Below, one piece after another: positions 23,370 to 35,085 of a DNA stretch of 64,000 nt. The notes under the pieces are model-generated. The model did not search any database and was not told the DNA's origin. It saw nothing but the letters and a program-made list of their open reading frames with translations. Every line of letters begins with the position of its first letter. Position 1 is the first letter of the stretch. Origin of the DNA: Bolinopsis microptera (Eukaryota; Ctenophora; Tentaculata; Lobata; Bolinopsidae). Location of the stretch: positions 4,128,359-4,192,358 of the forward strand of contig NC_087075.1 of NCBI RefSeq assembly GCF_026151205.1, in the 5' to 3' direction. The position numbers and the translations under genes were made by a program.

Positions 23370-25533
23370 GGGATTACAAACAGACTAAGTCATCTTATAT
23401 TTAAAGAGAAGAACAAAAAGCACCGTTTAGGGCACCGCCACAAGTATTAGTAGGCTGTAGGACTATTAGCCGGGCTGCTGCGAGCTTAACGTATTTATTT
23501 AAGGTACTGCAAGGGAGCCTGTTCGTATAGTCGTTGGCCATAGGAAGATCGATTAACTCCAAGTAGAATTATAAAGGAACGTGAGGACTGAGAGGATTTT
23601 CAGGACGCGACTCTGCAGTGGTCGTTTTGACCATTGTTAATGGTCTGGCCCGGCGCGCGCTACTTCGTAGCACTTGCCGTTTTGAGGGATACCTGAGGTT
23701 TTTTGAGGGATACCTGAGGAAAATCAAATTTGGGTAGGAAAAATTGTATTTACCAAACTGTTAGTCAGAAATTTATAAAAGTTTTAGTTTACAATCATTT
23801 TTATGATATCTTTTTGACTTTCAGTATTTTTATGATTATTTGTCAGACCCATCATCTTTTCGTAGACGAGACAGTAAAGGTAGTGTGCATGTTATTCTGT
23901 ACAAATGATTAAACTCACATCCATCTACCTTAGAAATCCCCATTCTTCTAATTATTAAAAAACGGCTCATGAATTGTCGTTCTAAGTTGCATTTTTTTCT
24001 AAATATGCAGTAGAGTTTTTATAAAAAGAATTTTGTTAATAACTAACTGGACCGAATTATATTGACAAGAATTTACCGTCTTCGCAAAAAACTATATTTT
24101 ATAAATCTGTGTAAAACATCTCAGTCCACTATTTCCGAACAGCACTGTGTGTCCCTTTGTCCAGGCGGGTTTAATCGGTTTTCATTACTGCACTCGGCAA
24201 ATGCCAGCCTCTTCCACGAGAAATCGTAATAGTTCGCGGGGTATTCGAGGGATGCTGACTTAGATTGGAGGATCCCTGGAAGAGGCGATCAAGATTCTTA
24301 ACAGCTCGGTCCTAATCACATAATGGGCCGAATGTAGTGAATAGAATGACGCGGTTATATAGGAAACGATTAGCCGGGCTGCGAGCTCGAGCTCGACGCC
24401 GGTTCTGATCACTTAATGGGCCGAATGTAGTGAATAGAATGACGCGGTTATATAGGAAACAATTAAAACTCACATAGAATCTCTTGTGCGCTCTTTTACT
24501 TGCGCTATTTCCTAACTGCACTGTTTGTCCCTTTGTCCAGTTAACCAGTTAATAAGGTTATACAGATTCACAAAATATGGTTTTTTGCGAAGATGATATT
24601 GATAAACTCTCGGTAATAAAATTCGGTCCAGTCAGAATTTCAAAATTCACGAGTGGGATCATTATCTAAGGACTAGGAGTAGGTATGTTACCTGTTGGGC
24701 TGTAACTGTAAGTATTTTGTGAGCATGATATCATTAAATCTTTAAATGATCTTTATCTGCACTATTCACGATCCCTCACCTTTTTTTATTGCATGGCGCA
24801 TGCCATGTACTGCAAAGCTCTTCGGCCGGGTTTTCTGGTAAGAATAAATATTCATATAATCAAATCTGCTGTACTATAAGGAGAAGAGACCTGATTATTT
24901 CACTGACCACTTGGCTGGCCCAAATTTTCTAGTAACGATGCATTTTCAAACCTACAGATGAGACCTGCAGATTCTCTCACAAATCATTGGGCTGTCCCAA
25001 CTCACGAGCTTAATCGTGCATTAATTACCAGCTTATCTAAGAACCTCGAAAGAGGCATCAGGTCAAAGGCGGTTGCAAAGCGATGCCGATGGGTACAAGT
25101 GACACACAAAGATCATGCAACCTCGGTCCTTTTCTTGTAGATCAGTACACTATTTAAGGGTTAGGGTCAGGGTTTTCTTTTGCACGCTCTCATATCTAGA
25201 ACACTGAACAGTGCAGACTGCAGCGTACAAATTATTCGATTGATGCCGGCTGCACATAAACTTAAAGGGTTAACGCTATCCTGGCCAAGTGTATCGCGTC
25301 GGGGAGCTTATAAAAGTCTTTTTCTTTACCATTAGTTCTTACTATTATTTTTTTGTTTAAGTTAAGGAAGAACTTATGGTGAAAAATAATATTTTTAGAG
25401 ACAGACTTTAATATTTCACAAATCTGTGCTCAGTAATCGAAATGAGTTTATAGTCTTTTCCATATAGTTTTATTTTATCCATAAGGTGTCCAGTTCCAGG
25501 GACATCAATGTCCCTAATCACTATTCAATTCCA
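23370..25533. other. No recognisable gene
   Basis: Unique-looking DNA with short duplications (gagggatacctgagg twice at 23680-23720; the 60-bp pair at 24300) and one ttagggtcaggg remnant at 25157. The 60-codon frame at 24958-25140 has no recognisable domain. Confidence 0.5.
24300..24462. repeat. Direct duplication of about 60 bp
   Basis: cataatgggccgaatgtagt, then gaatagaatgacgcggttat, then ataggaaac occurs at about 24318 and again at about 24413. gattagccgggctgcgagct between them also resembles 23465-23490. Origin unknown. Confidence 0.7.
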
Positions 25534-26277
25534 CGCGCACAGGAGGGGCTAAGTGCAAAGAAACTGTTGCTAACTGCTGCTCACTGCTGCTATTGCTAAC
25601 TGCTGCTCACTGCTGCTCACTGCTGCTCACTGCTACTAACTGCTGCTCACTGCTGCTCACTGCTGCTCACTGCTGCTGTCGCGCGCGCCCATAGCAGCAG
25701 TGAGCAGCAGTGATTAGCAGTGATTAGCAGTGAGCAGCAGTGAGCAGCAGTGAGCAGCAGTTAGTTGTCATACGTTGTATGACCCGCCGTTGTCATACGT
25801 TGTATGACCCGCCGCGTCACGAAGCGCGGCTCCCCCTGTATCGTCGAAGACGATACAGGGGTGACTATAGTGAAGCGACCGTGGGGGTCACCACGTGATA
25901 CAAGCAATTAGTAGCAGTGAGCAGCAGTTGCGCGCGGCCCAGTAAAGACACGCATATAACTGCTGCTCACTACTGCTCACTGCTGCTGTCAGTGAGCAGC
26001 AGTGAGCAGCAGTGAGCAGCAGTGAGCAGCAGTGAGCAGCAGTTAGTAGCAGTGAGCAGCAGTGAGCAGCATTGAGCAGCAGTTTCTTTGCACTTAGCCC
26101 CGCCTGTGTGCTGCTGTCGCCTGTCAGTGAGCAGCAGTGAGCAGCAGTGAGCAGCAGTGAGCAGCAGTGAGCAGCAGTGAGCAGCAGTGAGCAGCAGTTA
26201 GTAGCAGTGAGCAGCAGTGAGCAGCAGTGAGCAGCAGTTAGCAGCAGTTTCTTTGCACTTAGCCCCTCCTGTGCGCG
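25534..26277. mobile_element. Foldback transposon made of a 10-bp satellite
   Basis: Outer inverted repeats cgcgcacaggaggggctaag with tgcaaagaaactg, at 25534-25566 and inversely at 26245-26277. Inside each arm is a tandem 10-bp unit (ctcactgctg; inverse on the other side), with a partial internal copy of the terminus at about 26085-26110. The centre holds tgtcatacgttgtatgaccc twice and a cccctgtatcgtc hairpin. There is no transposase, and a target duplication is not evident. Confidence 0.8.
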
Positions 26278-26517
26278 GTAAGGCCGTAACAGAATTACAG
26301 GGATCAATGGATCATACAGTCGATCAAAATTTTTTAGATTCTGTCAAATATTTTTAAGTCTCCGAAGTCCGCTGATATGAGATTATCAAACAATAATAAA
26401 AGATTTTTGTCACATTTGATATCCAAGGTAAAAATATTTTTTTTGTTTTATTTACTCACTTTATCAGTCCTAATAAACTACATATACAAGAAAATTAAAT
26501 ATATCAGAAGCCAGAAC

Positions 26518-29458
26518 ATGAAAACGACGGTGATCCTTATTACGACTTTGCTTTGGTTACCCCTAAAAGGTAAGGATAAATTTAATTTAATGATGAATTT
26601 AAATATTAATAAGTATTACAGTAGCTTACGTCGTTATAACGCGCATCGATGGAGGAGATTATTCCTCAGGAGATAATTTAGCCCAAAAAACCACGTTATA
26701 GCAAGGTTTGCATTTTAACGAGGTTTGATTTTGAAGGCAAATTATCACATACCGAGCTTGTGTTATAAATATAAGCAGTTTTGTAGAGTTAAACACATAT
26801 TATATAAGATCAGTATTTGGTGCACATATTCCCTTGGCGCTATTTTATACTGAAAGAGCTTTTTCATGTACAAATCCATACTGCACGGTGCAACTTTAAG
26901 TTTATCATAAACTTAAAATTGTAACTTTGTGTACTATTTTCATTTTGCATATTACATAGTATTACATTGTAAAAGAGGGAGGAAACCCCAAATACCGCCT
27001 TATAACGAGGTCCGTAGCGTCGCTTTATTATAGTGATCAGGTGCGTTTTAACGAGGTTATACAGCAATATCATTTGGTTTAAGTTAGTCAACCAATTGGT
27101 CAATCAGGATACATATTACACATATTATGTAATTATGTAATTCAGGTTTTTATAATTTAGTCAAATCAACACTATTTCTTTAATTTGACTGATTGGAAAT
27201 GGTATAAATTGTAATGTGACAATCTCTTAAAGTGTTCACTACTTCAGGTGCTCTAAGACCAGAGGAACCAGGAGAGATAGTACCTGCCTCTGTGTCTCAG
27301 TCTGCGACTTATAATAATGGCGTGGCTAAGTATGGAGCAGATAAGGCTATAGACAGGGACCTGGACACCTTTGCTTTTGCAGTACCAGGAGGAGGTTTGG
27401 CCTGGTTTAGAGCGTCTCTAGATAAGGAACACTGTATTAAGCAAGTAGTGCATTATAGGTCCTCAGCTAACGCGAACATTCACACCTGCTCTAGAGACTC
27501 GTGTACCTGTGAGGGACAAGGATCAGCGGTGGCTTGTGATAACTATCTCCTCACATTGTACCATGAAAACACGGAACCTGGAGACTATGTCCCCTCCGGA
27601 TGTAAGCTTGGGGACACTGTAGAAATAAATAGGCAGAGAGATTTCGGCGTGGTTGAAATAGTGATCATCGCAAAATTAGGTAGTCTATTGAACTCATTAA
27701 TTTTAAGTTGCTTTTCCTGATATTATTCAGAAATTATCAAATTATATCATGTCGTAGCTTGATCATGAGTTATGCTTAGCTATATTTTTAAAGTGACATT
27801 AGATTAAGACGATATTTCACGACAGTTTACTAGTTGCGCGCAAAACGACATTCTAAAATTATAATATCTACCGAAGGTTGCGAGGAACTGAGCCTAGAGA
27901 ACGGCGTATCAACGGAGCCTGGACTTCCTGTAGCACATGGAACACTGATGACGGTACAATGCGAAACAGGCTTCATCAACAAAAGAGGGAAAGCGAGGTG
28001 TATGGATGGAGAGATAGTTGGCCTTGTCTATGATGCACCACTTTGTGATATCATAAGTATGTTAACACCTTAAAACCCACTTAATAAGATTATTATTTAA
28101 ACTCTTAAATTAATATTTATATCATGCACGAGGAAGAGATACTGCGAATTTCTCGAATATATTAGCGCGAGTTACTTTGGTAACTAAACCGCAGAGCAAA
28201 ATAAAACTTTCGAGATTGCGATGAAGCGCTGCAAACATTCCACACTATAATTCTGTCTGGTCAACAGAACTTAATTAACATATGCCCATTATATATGTAT
28301 ATGGCGCGAAATGGCGCGAAATCTGGCAATAACTCAATAATTTTCGAATAGGTTTAGGTTGATACTTTAGCTATTTTCCTTACCCAAGATATCATACGAA
28401 CCTACAAATAAAAGTTTGATTATTTAGCAGAGTATGGCGGTGATCAGTGAGTACAATGTTCAATAAATTTTGTGTTATTTAAATACAAAAATGTTGACAA
28501 ATAAAATATTGATTCGGGAATCATGTTTTTAGATAAATAAACAAATTCGTTGTGAAAATGTACATTGTGCTTAAGCATAAAAAGATAAAAGAGTTGGTAA
28601 GGCAATTATGAAGCTATCTAAAATTTCAGAAAAACAGAAGAGAGAAGAAAAACAGAAGAGAGAGGAATTATGATCGCGGAAAGAAAAATGTCCAGGCGGT
28701 AAGCATTAATTCGTTATTCTCAGTATCGATAGGGTAACTTAAATTCAATATTTATTAGTCTTATGAGGTATTATTCTAATTCAGTGATTGTGTGAAACTC
28801 AGCTTATTTTAATCGAATAACACATTACTCTCTGCAGGGACAGTTGCGTAATCTGCAAACCAGAATGAACGAAGGTGACACGGAGGAAACCACACACTTT
28901 GAACTTGAACAGGTACCACTTCAGAAACTAAACAATCAATTGTAGTTGTGTTTGCATTTATCAGAAACGTTCCCATTCTCAAATATAAATATGATAGAAC
29001 TCAGTTTTCAGTATAACTACGGTCATTACCTCAAAGAGTATTCATCATAATTATTTTTAGTCAGAGTTGCACTTATTTGGATCGATATCGTAATAGTAGT
29101 ACTTCGTGATATCGATCCAAATTAATTCTAATCAGTTAGATCTTAGCTAAATAGTGCGGAGTCAAGTAGGAAGCTTTCAGCTCAAACAAATACCAGGGTA
29201 CGTGCCTAAATTAAAATAATAAAATCTATACAGCACCGTTAATAAAGAATAAAGGGGCCGTATCAAAAGTTAATTTTTAATATTTAGTCATAACTTTTTT
29301 AAGATCTTGAAATTAAATAGCGGTTGTGAGACGTCGCTCTTCTTCAAGGAGTTTTGAATTAGACTTGTGAAATAAGAATTTCAAATGTAATTGTTTGATT
29401 CTATTGATATTTGATTGACTATTAAAATCATCAGCTAATATTTCAGACAACGGACTAA
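26518..29458 (+). CDS. Discoidin/fucolectin-like plus Sushi domain receptor (spliced)
   Basis: Extracellular protein, probably membrane-bound. Exon 26518-26569 encodes the signal peptide MKTTVILITTLLWLPLK; the same frame is open upstream, but this Met gives the best signal sequence. Exon 27248-27679 encodes a galactose-binding-like (fucolectin/F5-8C-type) domain: ATYNNGVAKYGADKAIDRDL, then LAWFRASLDKEHCIKQVVHY, plus several extra cysteines. Exon 27877-28056 is a Sushi/CCP module (CEELSLENGV, VQCETGF, KARCMDG, PLC). All three junctions are phase 1, as usual for shuffled extracellular modules. Exons 28630-28698 and 28838-28912 are phase 0, charged (KNRREKKNRRERNYDRGKK and GDTEETTHFELEQ), and look like a cytoplasmic tail, perhaps ending TTD-stop at 29456. 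I found no transmembrane exon joining phase 1 to phase 0, so the link to the tail exons is inferred. Direct splicing of 28056 to 28630 would instead end after a short KKQKREEKQKREEL tail. Confidence 0.65.
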
Positions 29459-29895
29459 ATGAAAACTCTCCGCCGAAAGAAGCGCCAACTGTCTGGAGAC
29501 AAATTAAAGGACTGACCTTGAAGCTAAAAAACTTGCATATCATATATTTATATATGCATCACTATCAGAGACAACTTAAATAAAAAATTACCCTTACGGG
29601 GGGGGGGGGGGGGGGGGTTCACCCTGATTTTTTTGTGAAACTTGGATTCGAGATAGCAGTTGACCAACAAACTAGGCCCCGTGACCAAACTTTTGAGGGG
29701 GTCCCGAACTTCAACCGCCAAACGGTGCCCGCGGGGCAGCCACGTCCATATTTGGTCCAAATTAGGCCAAATACCCGGAACATGCCCAAAATCCAAATTT
29801 TAGGTGTTCGGGAGGACCCGAACCCCTAGCAGAACACAGAACGTGCTAACATCATCGCAAGTTGCAAGCTTACCTAGTCCTGATGGTCGTCAGGT

Positions 29896-32800
29896 ATGAT
29901 CAACAAAATTTTGAGAGAAAACTGTAACCATTGCCTGAAAAACGTTTACATAGGTCAGCCGATGTTTGAGTGCAGTAGATGTAATTGTATTGCCCACTCA
30001 AAGTGTTTTTCACAATCAAAAGCACAAATTATTAATGACAACTTCTACTGCTTTTCGTGCAAAGATAAAATAGTACACAAGTACAATCCCTTCAAACACT
30101 TTGTAGATGACACAACCTCACCAGATGCACATGACGAAACATATAAAATATCCTCAATCTTAGACAAATGCCAAGCTTATTCTGCTAATGAAATCAACTC
30201 ATCGCATGGAGAAAATCTTAAAAAGTTTTCCAGCTCCTACTTTCTTAACATTGATGGCAATAAAAGCAATTTTGATAGTCTATTAACTGAACTGCACCGC
30301 ATTAACCAAAACTTCACCGCAATAGGTTTATCAGAAACTAACATAGGTCCTGATGAAAGCACCGTGTATTCAATTCCTAACTACAATAGTTTTTACCAGA
30401 ATACTGTAGGTAATAAATCCAAAGGAACTGGTGTAGCATTATATGTTCAAGATAGACTTAGCAGTATTGTGAACGAACTTGCGTCAGACGTTACCGAGAA
30501 TTTAGAATCACTATTCGTAACTAGTCGTAAAAACTCAGAAGAAGTAACTTTTGGGGTTATTTACCGACCACCCAGCGGTAATTTTGCAAGCTTCCTGACA
30601 GAACTATCTAGAATACTCCAGATATTGCCTAAAAAATCTGCGTATATAATGGGAGATTTTAACGTCAACCTCCATGTTAATAGTAAAGAAGTTAGCAATC
30701 TCGAGGAGATAATGTTTAGTGCCGGTTTCTCGCCTCTTATATCAACACACACGCACGAGAAGCCGGGATGTAATCAAACGTGTATTGACAACATTTACAC
30801 AAATGATATAAACAAGGTTGTTGCCTCAGGTACAGTATCTGACAGAATCTCGCATCATCTGCCAGTTTTTCATATTTTTGAAGACCTAGCTGTAACTAAC
30901 TCTGAACCCCAAGTTAAACATACCCAATATTATGATTACAGTGAATCAAACGTTCGAGTCCTTGTTTCATCCTTAAACCAACATTTCTCTGAGCACCCAC
31001 CAATAAACTTTATTGAATTTCACGACACATTCAAAACGAATCTAGACAAATCATGTAAACTCAGTAAACCTAAAGTCTCCAAAAGAACGCCAATGACAAA
31101 TCCGTGGATAACAGGAGGATTAATCGCGTCTATAAATAAAAAACATGAGCTGCACGACCACTGGCATAAAGCGAAGAGAGAAAAATGTTTGCATAATCCA
31201 GGTAAACTTTGTTGTGAGATCAAGGAAGCCTGTCACTGCAATCCTTGTAATGATGCCAGGGAAAAGCATGCTAATTTTACTGACAAACGTAGGAGAGTTA
31301 AACACGTAATAAGACTAGCTCAACGCCTCTACACGTGCAACAAAATTGAGGAGTGTCAGGGTGACAGTAAAAAAACCTGGCAGTTAATTAATAAAGTGCG
31401 AGGAAAGCAAAATAAGCAAATGAAACCGTCATTCATGATAAACAATGAGCGTGTTATTTGTCGACGAGTTATTGCTCATGAATTTAACAGGTACTTTGTG
31501 TCAATCGCCTCCAATCTGAACGAGGTCTATGAGAGGAGGATTGATGAAGATCCTATAATTGCTAAATCATTCACTGACTACTTGCCACAGTCCTGTCCGT
31601 CAAGTATTTATCTTGCTGAATGTACAAGCTCTGAAATAATACAAATTATAAGTGAATTTAATAACGGTAAAGCTAGCGACATACCGGCACATGTAATGAA
31701 GCAGTGTAGTCAAACTATATCAGAACATCTTGCCAGAATTTATAACAACTGCATGAATGAAGGTGTCTTCCCTGATCAACTGAAAACGGGTAAGATAACC
31801 CCGATATATAAAAAAGAAGATGAGGAATTACTAGAGAATTACAGGCCAGTATCAACATTACCAGTATTTGGTAAAATATTTGAAAAAATTATTTACAGTA
31901 GATTATACAACTTTTTCTTATCTCGAGGAATAATATTCGAAAATCAGTTCGGCTTTAGAAAAAACCACTCGACAAGTCATGCTCTTAACTACTCCGTAAA
32001 TCACGTCGAAGAAAAACGGAATAATAAAAACCACGTATTAGGAATATTTATCGATCTCTCTAAAGCATTTGATACCTTACCATTTGATATGCTACTTAAG
32101 AAACTTAGTAATTACGGAGTTAGAGGAAACGCACTAAAGCTGCTCTCCAGCTATCTAAATAATAGATACCAGTATGTTAGTGTACTTGGTGAAGAATCAG
32201 AGCCTCTCCCAGTTAAACTAGGCGTACCTCAAGGATCCGTTTTGGGCCCCTTGCTTTTTCTTATCTATATAAATGACATCTATAGATGTAGTACATTAGG
32301 AAAATTTGTACTATTTGCAGATGACACAAACATCTTTGTAGCTGCTGAAACTAAGGAACAAGCATACAAAATAGCGAATGAAATTCTCGACTCTGTGTGC
32401 CAATATATGCGCCATAACCTACTGCACATTAATGTTAAAAAATCTTGTTACATGTACTTCTCGCCTACTAAACGTAAGACCATTGATAATACTGAAAATG
32501 ACTTGAATCTAGAAATTGATGGGATCCCGATCAAACAGGTTACTGAAACGAAATTTCTAGGTGTAATTATTGATGACAAACTGAGTTGGACACCTCATAT
32601 CGAGAAACTAACTAAGAAATTAAACAGCATATGTGGCCGTATTTATCGAATAAAAAACTCCCTCCCCAGCCAGCTGTACAAACAGATATACCACACTCTT
32701 TTTGAATCTCATCTAGGATACGGTATAACTGTATGGGGTGGTGTATCAATTAATAAGCTTTCACCACTATTCATTGCACAGAAGAAATGTGTCCGAATCT

Positions 32801-33372
32801 TATTTGGGGACTCGGAAGCATTTAGCGACAAGTTTAAAACTTGTTCTCGTAGCAGGCCAATCCAGTGCAGTATAAACAAGAAAGGTCAAATATCCAATGA
32901 ATCAACTATACCTCACATTAAACCGTGTTCTATATGTATCAGCTTGAGGAAGACTGGTGATAAACAAGCAAGGCCACATCGCTGCCAAATACTTGGGGCA
33001 GAATTCCACTCTAGAGAATCAACAAAACCTATTTTCCAATCTAAGGAACTAATGACAGTACATAACATATATAGATACAGATGCATTACTGAAACAATGA
33101 AGATAGTGAAGAGTCATCAGCCCATATCCATGTATTCTCTCTTTAAGAAGTCTGAGCTCAGAGATGACAGATTTGTGACACCACACTCATCTCACAATTT
33201 CGCATATAAAGGGGCAAATTTATGGAATAGGTTTCTTGAGCAGTCAAATGCACGTGGTAAAATAGGTTCACTAGGTTCAATTAAATCCCGATTGAAGCTT
33301 TCTATCATGAAGGCTCAACACCAACCTGACAATATTAACTGGCAGGACTTAAACTTCAACACTTTCCTATGA
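29896..33372 (+). CDS. Non-LTR retrotransposon protein: PHD finger, endonuclease, reverse transcriptase
   Basis: An uninterrupted frame of 1158 residues. Residues about 11-53 form a PHD-like zinc finger (CNHCLKN, CSRCNCIAHSKCF, FYCFSC). Residues about 75-325 form an apurinic-type endonuclease with SETN (146-149), GDFNVN (253-258) and SDRISHH (315-321). The reverse transcriptase follows, with NYRPVSTLPVFGKIFEKII, FIDLSKAFD (718-726), GVPQGSVLGP (776-785) and the catalytic FADDT (807-811). The tail has CSICISLRKTGDKQARPHRC. The order and motifs fit the CR1/L2/Jockey group; in CR1 the PHD finger is usually in a separate ORF1. All catalytic motifs are intact and no stop or frameshift is present, so it is a young insertion or source-like copy. 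No RNase H is seen. The start is the first ATG in frame. 5' truncation is possible, and the 3' end of the element is not clear. Confidence 0.9.
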   Translation: MINKILRENCNHCLKNVYIGQPMFECSRCNCIAHSKCFSQSKAQIINDNFYCFSCKDKIVHKYNPFKHFVDDTTSPDAHDETYKISSILDKCQAYSANEINSSHGENLKKFSSSYFLNIDGNKSNFDSLLTELHRINQNFTAIGLSETNIGPDESTVYSIPNYNSFYQNTVGNKSKGTGVALYVQDRLSSIVNELASDVTENLESLFVTSRKNSEEVTFGVIYRPPSGNFASFLTELSRILQILPKKSAYIMGDFNVNLHVNSKEVSNLEEIMFSAGFSPLISTHTHEKPGCNQTCIDNIYTNDINKVVASGTVSDRISHHLPVFHIFEDLAVTNSEPQVKHTQYYDYSESNVRVLVSSLNQHFSEHPPINFIEFHDTFKTNLDKSCKLSKPKVSKRTPMTNPWITGGLIASINKKHELHDHWHKAKREKCLHNPGKLCCEIKEACHCNPCNDAREKHANFTDKRRRVKHVIRLAQRLYTCNKIEECQGDSKKTWQLINKVRGKQNKQMKPSFMINNERVICRRVIAHEFNRYFVSIASNLNEVYERRIDEDPIIAKSFTDYLPQSCPSSIYLAECTSSEIIQIISEFNNGKASDIPAHVMKQCSQTISEHLARIYNNCMNEGVFPDQLKTGKITPIYKKEDEELLENYRPVSTLPVFGKIFEKIIYSRLYNFFLSRGIIFENQFGFRKNHSTSHALNYSVNHVEEKRNNKNHVLGIFIDLSKAFDTLPFDMLLKKLSNYGVRGNALKLLSSYLNNRYQYVSVLGEESEPLPVKLGVPQGSVLGPLLFLIYINDIYRCSTLGKFVLFADDTNIFVAAETKEQAYKIANEILDSVCQYMRHNLLHINVKKSCYMYFSPTKRKTIDNTENDLNLEIDGIPIKQVTETKFLGVIIDDKLSWTPHIEKLTKKLNSICGRIYRIKNSLPSQLYKQIYHTLFESHLGYGITVWGGVSINKLSPLFIAQKKCVRILFGDSEAFSDKFKTCSRSRPIQCSINKKGQISNESTIPHIKPCSICISLRKTGDKQARPHRCQILGAEFHSRESTKPIFQSKELMTVHNIYRYRCITETMKIVKSHQPISMYSLFKKSELRDDRFVTPHSSHNFAYKGANLWNRFLEQSNARGKIGSLGSIKSRLKLSIMKAQHQPDNINWQDLNFNTFL

Positions 33373-34370
33373 AAAGACCCCCATTTATATTTATATATTT
33401 TAGATTTTACACCTGTCACTCACATCATATATGCACCACAAAAGAAAAAAGATTCATTCAATCATTACATTATACACTCACTCCACCACACATGCACACA
33501 AAACATTAAAGCAGGTTACACGCGGGTGTAACGTTCACTTTATCCGAAGGGAAAAATAATACTTTACGTAACGCGCGATTTACGTCTTGGTAGCTAAATT
33601 ATTCAAGTGCTATTTGTCAGAGCGACACAAATGCGCGAGCGCTTGCGCGGCTCACCTATCCAACACTCTTGTTTACATCGTATCAGGCAATGGTTCAGTT
33701 TAATTATGGTAAGGGCACAGCCTGTCAAAAACCCTTTTCGCATGATCCGTCGACACCGCCTGAAGGTGAATGCATAATAACGGATCATGAACGTACGGAA
33801 TCAAACGTTAATAAGCTTGCAGCTTCCGATGAAAATGTATTCAACTTTGTGTCATGCTTGAATTGGTTTTGGACCTCTTCAATGCTTTTAATTTATTTAT
33901 TATTGTTATTTGGTATTATGAGCTGATATGTATATATACATACGGTATTTAAAATTAAGCGTATAGCGAGCATATTTAACAATTTTTAAGCAATAATGTA
34001 TTGCGAGCAGCTGTAACTTAAATATCGCATAAAAATCATATAATTATAACACAAAACTAAAATTTTATTGGAATCTAGGTTAAAATAAGATAAAATTGAT
34101 ATCAGCCCCTTCGCCACTCTCAGCAGTCAACCAGGGCTCATAAAAGCTTAACAGCGCCTGGGTCCGTTCACCAACTGTGCTAATGTGAGTGGCGGTGTGG
34201 TAAAACCCATTTTAACAGCGTGAATATTTATCAAATATAAGCGCGCTAGCTGCTAGCATACTTGTATCATTTAATTTTTAATCAAATTTATTCGGATATA
34301 TATTTATTGATTATGTATTGAATTGGTGATAAATAATAAAATTGTCTTTTCTCAAAAAAATTGTCTTTTC
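33373..34370. other. 3' region of the LINE and unassigned DNA
   Basis: After the stop there is an A-rich 3' region with no clear poly-A or microsatellite end. An 85-codon plus frame at 33669-33926 ends in a hydrophobic stretch (SSMLLIYLLLLFGIM). I do not recognise it and cannot show that it is expressed. Confidence 0.4.
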
Positions 34371-34760
34371 TCTCTACTTGTAGCTAGTGGTCTCCTGAAC
34401 TCGTATATGAATTTTCATCAAGATTGGACAAAAATGACTGAGTTATGAGCCAAAAACCATATGACCATATTTGGGCAAACGCACTAAATTTGATCGATTT
34501 TGGCCCATAAATTGGTCAAATATCAATCTTTTTGAATAAAATATTATATCAGCTCATTATCTACCTAACTGTGGATTCTGTGTTCAAATAATCGCAAAAA
34601 ATGAACAAAATTGCCCATATCTCAGTTCGCGATATTTGCAAAACTGATTTCGCTCAAAACAATATGTCATATGGTTTTTGGCTCATAACTCAGTCTTTTT
34701 TTGTCCAATCTTGATGAAAATTCATATACGAGTTCAGGGGACCACTAGCTGCAAGTAGAG
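34371..34760. repeat. Palindromic element with arms of about 90 bp
   Basis: Inverted arms share tagtggtctcctgaactcgt and gagttatgagccaaaaacca (each with its complement in the other arm), around a 200-bp AT-rich core. It is non-coding, with strong fold-back potential in RNA or single-stranded DNA. Confidence 0.8.
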
Positions 34761-35004
34761 CACCTAAAATCTGGATTTTGGGCATGTTCCGGGTATTTGG
34801 CTAAATTGGGCCTAATTTGGACCAAATATGGGCGTGGCTGCCCTGCGGGCACCGTTTGGCGGTTGAAGTTCGGGACCCCTCAAAAGTTCGGTCACTGGTC
34901 CTAGTTTGTTGGTCAACTGCTATCTCGAAACCAAGTTTCACAAAAAAATCATAACCCCCTTAAGTTATTTTCCAACTTATAGTATCATTATGATAATATG
35001 GTTT

Positions 35005-35085
35005 CAAAACATTTTTAAACATTTTTAAACATTTTTAAACATTTTTAAACATTTTTAAACATTTTTAAACATTTTTAAACATTTT
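35005..35085. repeat. 10-bp tandem repeat aaacattttt
   Basis: About eight perfect head-to-tail units. Confidence 0.9.

Larger units (their letters stand above)
29625..34953. mobile_element. Composite: inverted repeats enclosing an intact LINE
   Basis: About 180-190 bp inverted repeats at 29625-29806 and 34761-34953 (shared stretches such as gttgaccaacaaacta and tttggcggttgaagttcggg, in opposite orientation) enclose the reverse-transcriptase ORF and 1.4 kb of DNA. Poly-G (29598-29617) lies outside the left arm. A separate palindrome (34371-34760) abuts the right arm. Confidence 0.65.

Noticed and set aside
25888..26307. Frame repeating LLLTAAHCCS
   Set aside because: Translation of the 10-bp units of the foldback element.
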